A DNA stretch of 64,000 bases from Sandaracinus amylolyticus (GTDB lineage: Bacteria > Myxococcota_A > Polyangia > Polyangiales > Sandaracinaceae). The stretch lies in NCBI RefSeq assembly GCF_021631985.1, contig NZ_CP070225.1, positions 1,674,001-1,738,000 on the forward strand, read 5' to 3'. The notes beneath the pieces are model-generated. The model made no database searches, had not been told where the DNA came from, and saw nothing but the letters and a program-made list of their open reading frames with translations. Each line of letters opens with the position of its first letter. Position 1 is the stretch's first letter. Below are positions 18,765-27,675 of the stretch, piece after piece. Made by a program: the position numbers and the translations under genes.

Positions 18765-21305
18765 TCACGCGCGGCGGATTCCTCGCAGCTCGACGACGAG
18801 ATCGCCCTCGTCGCGGCTGCGCGGCAGATCGATGCGCGCATCCACGAAGAAGTCGCCGGCATCCTCGGGATCCAGCAGCGTCTGCTCGACGCGCCACACG
18901 TCGCGATCCTTCTCGATGCGCGTGTGTCGCGGCGCGCGCGCCGCGGGATCGAGGCGCACCGCGCCGTGCTCGACCTCGAAGTCGACGAGCTCCTGCGCGA
19001 TCGACTCCGCGGTCCACGCGGGATCGCCGTCGGGCGCGACCACCATCGCCGCGGCCTCGCCGAACGCACGACGAGACAGCGCGCGCACGAAGCGGAACAT
19101 CGCGTTGCGCACCAGCACCGTGAGCGCCTTGGGATCCGCGGTGATGTCCGCGGTCTCGACGCCGCGCTCGGGATGCTCGGCGCGATCGACCACGCGCTCC
19201 GGATCCTTCAGCGACTCCCACTCGTCGAGCAGGCTCGAGTCGACCTGGCGCACCACGGCGCGCAGCCAGTCGGTGAGGTCGTAGACCTCGTCGGTCTTCG
19301 CGGCCTCGGGCACGTTCTGCACGAGCGCCTTGTACGCGTCCGACAAGTAGCGCAGCAGCACGCCCTCGGAGCGCGCCATGCCGTACTCCTTCACGTACTC
19401 GTTGAAGCTCGCGCCACGCTCGTACATGTCGCGCGCGACCGACTTCGGGCGGAGGCCGTCCTTCGGCACCCACGGGTGCACCTTCGAGAACGCCTCGAGC
19501 GCGGCCTCGAGCATCTCGCGGTTGGGGCGCGGCACGTCGATCTTCTCGAGCTCGGCCATGCGCTCCTCGTACTCGACGCCCTGCGCCTTGAGCTCGTTGA
19601 CCTTCTGCTCCTTGAGCTTGTCGAGCTGACGCATCAGCACGATCTCGGGATCCTCGAGGATCGACTCGACGACGCTCAGCACGTTCAGCGCATAGAGCGG
19701 ATCGTCGCGATCGAGCTTCGGCACCGTGTCGAGCACGAAGAGCGAGAGCGTCTGGTGCAGCGAGACGTCCTCCTGGAGCTCGCCGTGCACCGCGATCTCG
19801 CCGCGATCGATCTCGATCACGTCCGCTTCCTTCAGCGATCGATAGAGCGCGATCGCGTGGCGCGCGTGATGGAACTTCCGGGTGCGCGACTCGTGCGAGC
19901 CGCGGATCAGCGCGCGCATCTCGCGGCAGCCGTCGCCGTGGCGATCCCACGCGCCCTGGAGCACGGCGAGCATCATCCCGTGCGAGACCTTGAAGCGCGA
20001 CTCGAGGCGCTCGGGCTCGCCGTTGCGCAGGCGATCGAAGGTCTGTTCATCGAAGTGCGCATAGCCCTTCTCGGGCGGCTTCTTCGTGACGAGCTTCTTC
20101 TGCTTCTTGGGATCGCCCTGCGCCTTCTCGCGCGCGATCTTGTTCTCGATCACGTGCTCGGGCGCCTGGGCCACGACCCAGCCGCGATCGTCGTAGCCCT
20201 TGCGCCCGGCGCGGCCCGCGATCTGCTGGAAGTCGCGCACGGTGAGCACCGACGTCTTCTGTCCGTCGAACTTGCAGAGCTGCGTGAAGAGCACGCTGCG
20301 GATCGGCACGTTCACGCCGACGCCGAGCGTGTCGGTGCCGCAGATGACGGGCAGCAGGCCCTTCTGCGCGAGCTTCTCGACGAGCAGCCGGTACTTCGGG
20401 AGCAAGCCGGCGTGGTGCACGCCCACGCCGTGCTTCACCCAGCGCGCGAGGTCCTTGCCGAACGGCGTGTCCCAGCGGAAGCCGTGGAGCGCTTCCTTGA
20501 TCTCGTGCTTGCGGTCCTTGCTCGCGATCTCGACGCTCATCAGGTCCTGCGCGTGCTCGGCCGCGCCGCGCTGCGTGAAGTGCACGACGTAGACGGGCGC
20601 GCGGTTCTTCGCGATCAGCTCGGCGAGCGTCTCGTGGAGCGGCGTCTCGCGGTATTCCCACTCGAGCGGCACGGGGCGCTGCATCGAGCGGATGGTCACG
20701 ACGTCGCGGCCGGTGCGCTCCTTCAGGTCCTGCTCGAAGACCTTCGTGTCGCCGAGCGTCGCGCTCATGAGCAGGAACTGCGCGCGCGGCATGCGCAGCA
20801 GCGGGATCTGCCAGGCGACGCCGCGATCGCGATCGCCGTAGTAGTGGAACTCGTCCATCACGACCGACGCGACGCCGGTCTCGTCGCCCTGGCGGAGCGC
20901 GAGGTTCGAGAGGATCTCCGCGGTGCAGCACACGATCGGCGCGTCGCGGTTCACGCTCGCGTCGCCGGTCATGAGCCCGACGTTCTCGGGCCCGAGCTCG
21001 CGGCAGAGCGCGAAGAACTTCTCGCCGACGAGCGCCTTGATCGGCGCGGTGTAGAAGGAGCGCGTCCCGTCGGCGATCGACTTCGCGTGGAGCGCGCTCG
21101 CGACGAGCGACTTCCCCGAGCCCGTGGGTGTCGCGAGGATCACGTGCTTGCCCGCGAAGAGCTCGAGGATCGCTTCCTCCTGCGCGGGGTAGAGCGAGAG
21201 CTTCTTCTCCTCGGCGTACGCGAGGAATCCTTCGAGCAGCGCGTCGGGATCGCGCGCGCCCTTCACGTGCTTCGCGAGCGGTGCGTGCGCGGCGTCCAGC
21301 GTCAT
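18765..21305 (-). CDS. DEAD/DEAH-box (Ski2-like) helicase with DUF3516-type C-terminus
   Basis: Protein of 846 aa. Helicase motifs appear in order: Q-like region (LYPAQEEAI), Walker A TGSGKS (61-66), motif Ia (TAPIKALV), DEFH Walker B (151-154), MSATL (motif III), VHHAGLLPKYR, and QIAGRAGRKG (motif VI). The order and the GxDxxGRKG ending match Ski2/Mtr4-like RNA helicases. The long C-terminal region matches what is usually annotated DUF3516 in Actinobacteria and myxobacteria. Probable role: ATP-dependent unwinding of RNA; the target is unknown. ATG 21305 is chosen; the frame stays open upstream through a hexamer array as (Asp-Ala)n, but no start there has a ribosome binding site. Confidence 0.9.
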   Translation of the reverse strand: MTLDAAHAPLAKHVKGARDPDALLEGFLAYAEEKKLSLYPAQEEAILELFAGKHVILATPTGSGKSLVASALHAKSIADGTRSFYTAPIKALVGEKFFALCRELGPENVGLMTGDASVNRDAPIVCCTAEILSNLALRQGDETGVASVVMDEFHYYGDRDRGVAWQIPLLRMPRAQFLLMSATLGDTKVFEQDLKERTGRDVVTIRSMQRPVPLEWEYRETPLHETLAELIAKNRAPVYVVHFTQRGAAEHAQDLMSVEIASKDRKHEIKEALHGFRWDTPFGKDLARWVKHGVGVHHAGLLPKYRLLVEKLAQKGLLPVICGTDTLGVGVNVPIRSVLFTQLCKFDGQKTSVLTVRDFQQIAGRAGRKGYDDRGWVVAQAPEHVIENKIAREKAQGDPKKQKKLVTKKPPEKGYAHFDEQTFDRLRNGEPERLESRFKVSHGMMLAVLQGAWDRHGDGCREMRALIRGSHESRTRKFHHARHAIALYRSLKEADVIEIDRGEIAVHGELQEDVSLHQTLSLFVLDTVPKLDRDDPLYALNVLSVVESILEDPEIVLMRQLDKLKEQKVNELKAQGVEYEERMAELEKIDVPRPNREMLEAALEAFSKVHPWVPKDGLRPKSVARDMYERGASFNEYVKEYGMARSEGVLLRYLSDAYKALVQNVPEAAKTDEVYDLTDWLRAVVRQVDSSLLDEWESLKDPERVVDRAEHPERGVETADITADPKALTVLVRNAMFRFVRALSRRAFGEAAAMVVAPDGDPAWTAESIAQELVDFEVEHGAVRLDPAARAPRHTRIEKDRDVWRVEQTLLDPEDAGDFFVDARIDLPRSRDEGDLVVELRGIRRA

Positions 21306-21359
21306 GGGACGCGGACGATAGCGCTTTTTCGAGTGCTGTCGGCGCGCTGCGCAGGACGA

Positions 21360-21569
<210 letters not shown>

Positions 21570-21670
21570 TACGAAGCAGTGTCGCGCGGCTCTGCTCGCA
21601 CGAGCGGTCGGCGATGCTCGTCGCGAACGAGTGCAGCGGCTGAGCACTGCCCGGCCGCCGCACATTCGGT

Positions 21671-21988
21671 TCACCGCGTCAGCTTCCAGAGCACTGCGCA
21701 GAGCGCATCGAGTCGGTTCATCAGCTTCGCGTCGAGCGCGTCGACGTATCCGAACGCCTCGGCCACGCGCAGTGCGACATCGACCTCGCGCGCGCTTCCG
21801 AGCGCGGTTCGGAGCCGCATCCGCCCGTTGCCGTCGTGAGCGCCACTGCCCTCGGCTGCGTTCAGTGCGACCGACGCCATCGCACGACGCAGCTGATCTG
21901 CGAGCGATCGGTCGTGCTTCGCGACCTGCTTCGCGATGCGGCTCACATCGCGACAGCACTCGATTGCGTTCTCCGTGATCTTCAGCAT
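21671..21988 (-). CDS. Four-helix-bundle protein (S23/IVS-like, bAvd-like fold)
   Basis: Protein of 105 aa. It is all helical with the family pattern: an N-terminal helix (MLKITENAIECCRDVSRIAK), then DRSLADQLRRAMASVALNAAEGSG, a helix with SAREVDVALRVAEAFGYV, and a last helix (LMNRLDALCAVLWKL). This matches the small four-helix bundle family known from 23S rRNA intervening sequences and related to the Avd protein of diversity-generating retroelements. Those proteins form basic pentameric bundles that bind nucleic acid. ATG 21988 has GGAGG 7 bases upstream. There is no reverse transcriptase or rRNA nearby. Two oppositely oriented hexamer arrays flank it. Confidence 0.85.
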   Translation of the reverse strand: MLKITENAIECCRDVSRIAKQVAKHDRSLADQLRRAMASVALNAAEGSGAHDGNGRMRLRTALGSAREVDVALRVAEAFGYVDALDAKLMNRLDALCAVLWKLTR

Positions 21989-22047
21989 CTCGTCCTCCGT
22001 TTCGCCCGACTCGGGGCACCCGCCTCCCGCCGTCGCGCGCAGACCGG

Positions 22048-22134
22048 GTCAACGACGCGAAGCGCCCGCGCGGAGCCGCACGGAGCGAAGCGGAGGAGGC
22101 GAGCACGGGTGACCGCGAAGCGGTCATCGTTGAC
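22048..22134. repeat. Imperfect inverted repeat with embedded GCGAAGC hairpins
   Basis: GTCAACGA at 22048-22055 is the exact reverse complement of TCGTTGAC at 22127-22134. Inside is a perfect 6-bp hairpin (GACCGC-GAA-GCGGTC, 22111-22125). The heptamer GCGAAGC, known to form an unusually stable DNA mini-hairpin, occurs three times in this 90-bp stretch. It lies upstream of the four-helix gene, between it and the large hexamer array. No gene is seen from 21989 to 22660. Confidence 0.55.
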
Positions 22135-22210
22135 GCGGTCGAGCACGTCGGCACGCTCGAGACCCCCGAGCGGGAATTCTCCGGCCACCGATCGAGACCG
22201 TCTTCGGCCT

Positions 22211-22547
22211 GACGCTGGCGCTGACGCGGACGCTGACGCTGACGCTGACGCTGACGCTGACGCTGACGCTGACGCTGACGCTGACGCTGACGCTGACGCT
22301 GACGCTGGACGCTGACGCTGACGCTGACGCTGACGCTGACGCTGACGCTGACGCTGACGCTGACGCTGACGCTGACGCTGACGCTGACGCTGACGCTGAC
22401 GCTGACGCTGACGCTGACGCTGACGCTGACGCTGACGCTGACGCTGACGCTGACGCTGACGCTGACGCTGACGCTGACGCTGACGCTGACGCTGACGCTG
22501 ACCGCTGACGCTGACGCTGACGCTGACGCTGACGCTGACGCTGACGC
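22211..22547. repeat. Hexanucleotide array (GCTGAC), about 56 units
   Basis: About 56 units of GCTGAC, that is GCGTCA read on the minus strand, so it is inverted relative to the 21361-21564 array. The first four units vary slightly; the rest are nearly identical. Two single-base insertions (an extra G near 22308 and an extra C near 22503) shift the phase, so no one reading frame is kept across the array. It ends 39 bases before a candidate TetR operator. Confidence 0.95.
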
Positions 22548-22585
22548 GAAGCCCCCTTGACGCCCGTCCCCCACGCCATCAATAA

Positions 22586-22601
22586 GTGAGCACCCACTCA
22601 C
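22586..22601. promoter_or_regulatory. Candidate TetR operator upstream of the efflux regulator
   Basis: GTGAG and CTCAC are separated by CACCCA, 60 bases before the regulator start. The half-sites share GAG/CTC with the palindrome at 23332-23349 in front of the efflux operon. An autoregulatory site is likely; the assignment rests on position and symmetry. Confidence 0.45.
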
Positions 22602-22660
22602 GAACGCCCCGCCCTAGCACTCCGCTCCGCCCACCTGCGAGCCTCCCCCGCTCACGAGAC

Positions 22661-23284
22661 ATGGCCCGTCCGACCACGATCTCCGACGACGCGATCCTCG
22701 AAGCCGCCCGCGAGGTGTTCCTCGAGCGCGGCCCGAGCGCGACGACCGCCGAGGTCGCGGCGCGCGCGGGCGTGTCGGAGGGCAGCATCTTCAAGCGCTG
22801 GCGCACCAAGGACGCGCTCTTCTTCGCGTGCATGGCGCCGGTCCCGATCGCCGAGATGGGCTGGATCGCGAAGCTCCCCGCGCGCGTCGGCACCCGCACG
22901 TTCCGGGAGAACCTCGAGGAGATCGCGCTCGAGATCGTCGCGCTCTTCCGGCTGATCATGCCCTCGATCCTCATGCAGCAGGCGATGGGCGAGCAGCACC
23001 GGCGCATGAGCGACTTCGAGACCGCGCCGCCGATCGTCGCGCGCCGGAAGCTCGCGGCGTACCTCGACGCCGAGCGCAAGCTCGGTCGCGTGCGCGCGAT
23101 CGACGTCGACGTGATGGCGCGCGCGATGCTCGGCGCGCTCTTCAGCTTCGTGCACCTCGAGGTCTCGATGGCGGGCCAAGATCCCTCGCCCATCGCAGCC
23201 GAGACCTACGTGCGCGGCTTCATCGAGATCCTGGTCGCGGGCGCCGTGCCCGCCGACGCCACGTCCAAGCCGAAGCGCAGGTAG
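22661..23284 (+). CDS. TetR-family transcriptional repressor
   Basis: Protein of 207 aa. The N-terminal helix-turn-helix is clear (about 28-48: TTAEVAARAGVSEGSIFKRW), preceded by the usual helix AILEAAREVFLERG. The C-terminal ligand domain is variable and helical. ATG 22661 is the start that places the first helix near the N-terminus; an upstream in-frame GTG at 22586 sits in a candidate operator. It is directly followed by the TolC/ABC/HlyD operon, so it probably represses that operon and itself. The inducer is unknown. Confidence 0.9.
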   Translation: MARPTTISDDAILEAAREVFLERGPSATTAEVAARAGVSEGSIFKRWRTKDALFFACMAPVPIAEMGWIAKLPARVGTRTFRENLEEIALEIVALFRLIMPSILMQQAMGEQHRRMSDFETAPPIVARRKLAAYLDAERKLGRVRAIDVDVMARAMLGALFSFVHLEVSMAGQDPSPIAAETYVRGFIEILVAGAVPADATSKPKRR

Positions 23285-23331
23285 TCGTCCTGGATCCTCC
23301 CGATCCGGATCGTCCTCGTCTGCGGAGTTAT

Positions 23332-23349
23332 TGAGTATGCAATCACTCA
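23332..23349. promoter_or_regulatory. Candidate TetR operator overlapping the TolC gene start codon
   Basis: TGAGT and ACTCA arms with an 8-base spacer, so that the ATG at 23337 lies within the site. GGAG is 10 bases before that ATG. A repressor bound here would block transcription elongation or initiation close to the start. Related to the site at 22586-22601. Confidence 0.45.
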
Positions 23350-24647
23350 TTATTCGCGTCCCACTGATCCTCGCGCTGCTCGCGCTCCCATCCGCGGCAC
23401 GGGCGCAGCAGCCGCTCTACGTGTTCCTCCGCGCGGCAGAGGAGGGTGGTGCGCTCGACCTGCGCGAGGCCGAGCTCACGCGCGAGCAAGCGCGCTCGCA
23501 GGTCGACGAGGCGCGCGCGCGCCTCTTGCCGTCGCTCGGCGCGAGCGCGGGCTACACGCGCAACCAGGCCGAGGTCGTCGCGGAGTTCCCCGCGCCCGAC
23601 GACACCGGGATGCTGCAGACGCAGCGCGCGGTGATCACGCCCTACGATCAGCTCGAGGCGCGCGTCGCGCTCACGGTGCCGCTGATCGACGTCGGCGCGT
23701 GGTCCAGCTTCTTCGGGGCGGAGGCGAGCGCCGATGCAGAGACGCTGCGCGTCGATGCGCGCGCGATCGACGTGCGGGTCTCGGTCGTCACCGCGTACCA
23801 CGCGCTGGTCGCGGCGCGCGCGGTCCAGGACGCCGCGGCGCGCACGCTCTCCGCGGCGGAAGAGAACCTCGCCGTCGTCTCGTCGCGCGCCGACGCGGGC
23901 CTCGCGTCGGAGCTCGATCGACAGCGCGCGATCGCCGACGTCGAGCGTGCCAACCAGAGCGTCGCCGAGGCCGATCTGCAGGCCGCGCTCGCCGAGCGAC
24001 AGCTCTACGTCGCGACCGGCGTCGAGCCCGACGGCACGCGCGCATCGCTCGACGCGTCGCTCGAGGACGAGGCCCCGCTCGCGACGTGGATGCGCGCCGC
24101 GGGCGATCTGCCCTCGGTGCGCGCCGCGGTGCGCGACGTGCGCGCTGCCGAGCTCGCGCGCGACGCTGCGTGGCAGGCGATGCTGCCGACGATCGCCGCG
24201 ACCGCGAGCGAGCGCATCACCAACGCGGCGGGCTTCGGACCCGAGGCGCTCTGGGCGATCGGCGTGAGCGCGACCTGGGCGCTCGACTTCGGTCGTCCCG
24301 CGTCGCTGAGCACCCGCGAGCGGCAGATCTCGCTCGCCGAGGTGCGCCTCGATCGGGCGCAGCGCACCGCCGAGACGTCGATGTACGAGGCATGGCACCG
24401 GGTGCGATCGCTGATCGCGCGCGCCCGCTCCGCGCGCGCCGCGGAGGCCGCGAGCGAGCGTGCCGCGGTGGTCGCGCGCGCTCGCGCCGAGGCCGGGACC
24501 GGCACCCAGCTCGAGCTCAGCCAGGCCGAGCGCGATCTCTTCAGCGCGTCGGTGCAGCGCATCCAGGCCGACGCCGATCTCGAGGTCTCGCGCCTCGCGT
24601 TGCGCCTCCGCAGCGGTCTCGCGGTCGACGACGGGGGCGCGCCGTGA
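23337..24647 (+). CDS. TolC-family outer-membrane efflux protein
   Basis: Protein of 436 aa with a cleavable signal (MQSLIIRVPLILALLALPSA, cut after ARA). The rest is long amphipathic helices with the internal duplication typical of outer-membrane efflux proteins; the repeats around 30-60 and 130-215 show the AExxL and ARAxLLPSLGASAGY pattern. It should form the trimeric exit duct for the ABC exporter encoded next. ATG 23337 is preferred to TTG 23331, as GGAG is at 10 bases. Its stop overlaps the permease start (GTGA). Confidence 0.93.
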   Translation: MQSLIIRVPLILALLALPSAARAQQPLYVFLRAAEEGGALDLREAELTREQARSQVDEARARLLPSLGASAGYTRNQAEVVAEFPAPDDTGMLQTQRAVITPYDQLEARVALTVPLIDVGAWSSFFGAEASADAETLRVDARAIDVRVSVVTAYHALVAARAVQDAAARTLSAAEENLAVVSSRADAGLASELDRQRAIADVERANQSVAEADLQAALAERQLYVATGVEPDGTRASLDASLEDEAPLATWMRAAGDLPSVRAAVRDVRAAELARDAAWQAMLPTIAATASERITNAAGFGPEALWAIGVSATWALDFGRPASLSTRERQISLAEVRLDRAQRTAETSMYEAWHRVRSLIARARSARAAEAASERAAVVARARAEAGTGTQLELSQAERDLFSASVQRIQADADLEVSRLALRLRSGLAVDDGGAP

Positions 24648-25830
24648 ACGACGTGATCGCCACGACCACGCGCGCGCGCCGCAACGCGGTGCGGGGGCGC
24701 GGAGGACGCCTGCGCCTCATGGCGCGCCTCGGCGTGCGCATGATGTTCCACGACCGCTTCAAGCTCGTCGGCACGCTGCTCGGCGTCGTGTTCGCGGTCG
24801 TGCTGGTGAACCAGCAGATGGGCGTGCTCTTCGCGCTCCTCGACAAGAACACGATGTTCGTCGACCACGCGGGCGCCGACGTCTGGATCCTCCCGCCCCA
24901 GACCGAGACGCTGCAGGGCGGCGCGCCGATCGCGCTCTCCACGCTCTCGCTCGCGCGGACGACCGCGGGCGCCGAGTGGGCCGAGCCGCTCGCGTTCGGC
25001 ACCGCGACCGTGCGTCGCCCCGACGGAGGCAACGAGCCGGTCTCGCTCGTGGGCACGCGCCTGCCGCGCCTCGCGGGCGGCCCGTGGAACGTCGTCGCGG
25101 GCGATCCGCGCGATCTCGCCGAGCCCGACGTGGTGTTCTTCGAGGATTCGCAGCGCACGAAGCTCGGCGGGATGAACCTGCGCAGCGTGCGCGAGATGTC
25201 GGGCCGCCGCGTGGTCGCGGGCGGCTTCACGTGGGGGCTCTCGCCGTTCGCGCCGCCCTACGCGTTCAGCGAGCACGACACCGCGCGCGACATCCTCGGC
25301 ATCGCGACCGATCAGACGAGCTTCGTGCTGGTCGGCGCGCGCGAAGGAGTGTCTCCCGAGCGACTGCGCGATGCGCTCGCGGCGCGCCTCCCCGATCTGC
25401 GCGTCGTGACCGCGCGCGACTTCTCCGACGGCATCGTCGCCTACCTGCTCGCCGAGCAGCTCGGGATCAGCTTCGGCACGTCGACGACGTTCGCCGTGAT
25501 CGTCGGCTTCGTGATCGTCGCGCTCTCGATGTTCTCCGCGGTCGTCGACAACGTGCGCGAGTTCGGGACGCTCAAGGCGATGGGCTGCACGACGTGGAAC
25601 CTCGCGTCGCTGCTCTGGGTGCAGTCGCTGCTCTACGCGTTCCTCGGCACGACGTTCGGGCTCTTCCTCGTCACGCGCATGGCCGAGGGCATGCGCTCTC
25701 CGCAGCTCTCGCTCGTGCTGCCGACCTGGATGTGGCTCGGCTCGTACGTCGGCATGGCGATCCTCTGCGTGCTCGCGTCGACGCTCGCGCTCGTCCGCGT
25801 CCGCAACGTCGAGCCCGGCATGGTGTTCCG

Positions 25831-25834
<4 letters not shown>
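24644..25834 (+). CDS. ABC transporter permease (MacB/DevC-type, FtsX domain)
   Basis: Protein of 396 aa. One membrane helix near 35-55 (KLVGTLLGVVFAVVLVNQQM), a large periplasmic domain, and then three C-terminal helices carrying the FtsX pattern (FAVIVGFVIVALSMFSAVVDNVREFGTLKAMG). This topology matches DevC/MacB-like exporters. The GTG at 24644 overlaps the TolC stop (GTGA), and the stop overlaps the ATPase gene (ATGA). With TolC, ATPase and HlyD it makes a tripartite exporter, possibly for a lipid or peptide, as in cyanobacterial DevBCA. Confidence 0.93.
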
Positions 25835-26508
<674 letters not shown>

Positions 26509-26509
26509 C

Positions 26510-27610
26510 ATGCACATCGTCCGCCGATACGTCCGCCCGTTCCTGTTGATCACCATCGTCGCGCTGCTCACCGTGGTCGTCGTCCGCACCGCGCTCGCGG
26601 GCACCGACACCGCGCCGCGCGACGTCGATCGCGAGATCGCCGCGCGCGCCGAGCCGACACCCGGCCAGCAGCACGACCTCACGCTGCGCACGCCCGACGG
26701 CGAGTGGGTCGGCGGGCTCGGCCTGATCGAGCCCGCGCGCCCCGAGTCGCGTCTCGCACCCGCCATCGCGGGTCGCATCGCGGCGGTGCACGTCGAGGAG
26801 GGAGCGCGCGTCGGCGCGGGGACGCTCCTCGTCGAGCTCGAGAGCGGTCCCGAGCAGGCCGCGCTCGCCGCCGCGGAGGCCGAGGTCGCCGTCGCCGAGG
26901 CGACGTTGGTGCGCAGCCGTCGCGGCGTGCGCGCCGAGGACCTCGAGGCGCTCACCAGCGACGCGCAGGCCGCGACGACGCGCGCCGAGCTCTCCGCGGG
27001 CGTGCTCACGCGCCTCGAGGCCGCATCGCGCGGCGGTGGCGTGACCGTCGACGAGCTCGAGCGCGCGCGACGTCAGGCCGACGCCGATCGCCTCGGCGCG
27101 CTCACCGCGTCGGCGCGACAGCGCGCGGGCCAGAGCGGTCGTCGCGAGGACGTGCTCGTCGCGCACGCGCAGCTCCAGGCGGCGATCGCACGTCGTGATC
27201 AAGCGCGCGCCGCGCTCGATCGGCTGCGCATCGTCGCGCCGGTGGACGGCGAGATCCTCGAGGTGCACTTCCGCGTCGGCGAGTACGTGCAGCCGGGCGG
27301 CGAGGAGCCGCTGATCGTGATGGGCGACACCTCGCGGCTGCGCGCGCGCATCGACGTCGACGAGCGCGACGTGGCGCGGGTGCGCGCCGGCGCGGCCGCG
27401 CGCATCTCGGTCGACGCGTTCCCCGATCGCTTCTTCGACGGCCGTGTGGTCGAGATCGGACGGCGCATGGGCCGCAAGAACGTGCGCTCCGACGAGCCCA
27501 CCGAGCGCATCGACACCAAGGTGCTCGAGGTCGTGGTCGAGCTCGGCGAGGACGCGCGCGAGCTGATCGTCGGCCAGCGCGCGATGGGCTATCTCGCGCC
27601 CGCCGAGTGA
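26510..27610 (+). CDS. HlyD/DevB-like membrane fusion protein
   Basis: Protein of 366 aa with one N-terminal membrane helix (PFLLITIVALLTVVVVRTAL). Two lipoyl halves (AGRIAAVHVEEGARVGAGT and RIVAPVDGEILEVHFRVGEY) surround a long coiled-coil hairpin (about 115-235). It is the inner-membrane adaptor that would dock the ABC permease to TolC in the periplasm. Starts one base after the ATPase stop. Last gene of the TetR-controlled efflux operon. Confidence 0.93.
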   Translation: MHIVRRYVRPFLLITIVALLTVVVVRTALAGTDTAPRDVDREIAARAEPTPGQQHDLTLRTPDGEWVGGLGLIEPARPESRLAPAIAGRIAAVHVEEGARVGAGTLLVELESGPEQAALAAAEAEVAVAEATLVRSRRGVRAEDLEALTSDAQAATTRAELSAGVLTRLEAASRGGGVTVDELERARRQADADRLGALTASARQRAGQSGRREDVLVAHAQLQAAIARRDQARAALDRLRIVAPVDGEILEVHFRVGEYVQPGGEEPLIVMGDTSRLRARIDVDERDVARVRAGAAARISVDAFPDRFFDGRVVEIGRRMGRKNVRSDEPTERIDTKVLEVVVELGEDARELIVGQRAMGYLAPAE

Positions 27611-27675
27611 GATGTCGCGCGATCGTGGCCCATTCGGCTAGTGATCCGCCCGGAGAGTACGCGTACCGTGCTGCA

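Noticed and set aside
21671-21988. Diversity-generating retroelement (Avd-like protein)
   Set aside because: No reverse transcriptase, template or variable repeat was seen in the window; only the fold of the small protein is shared.
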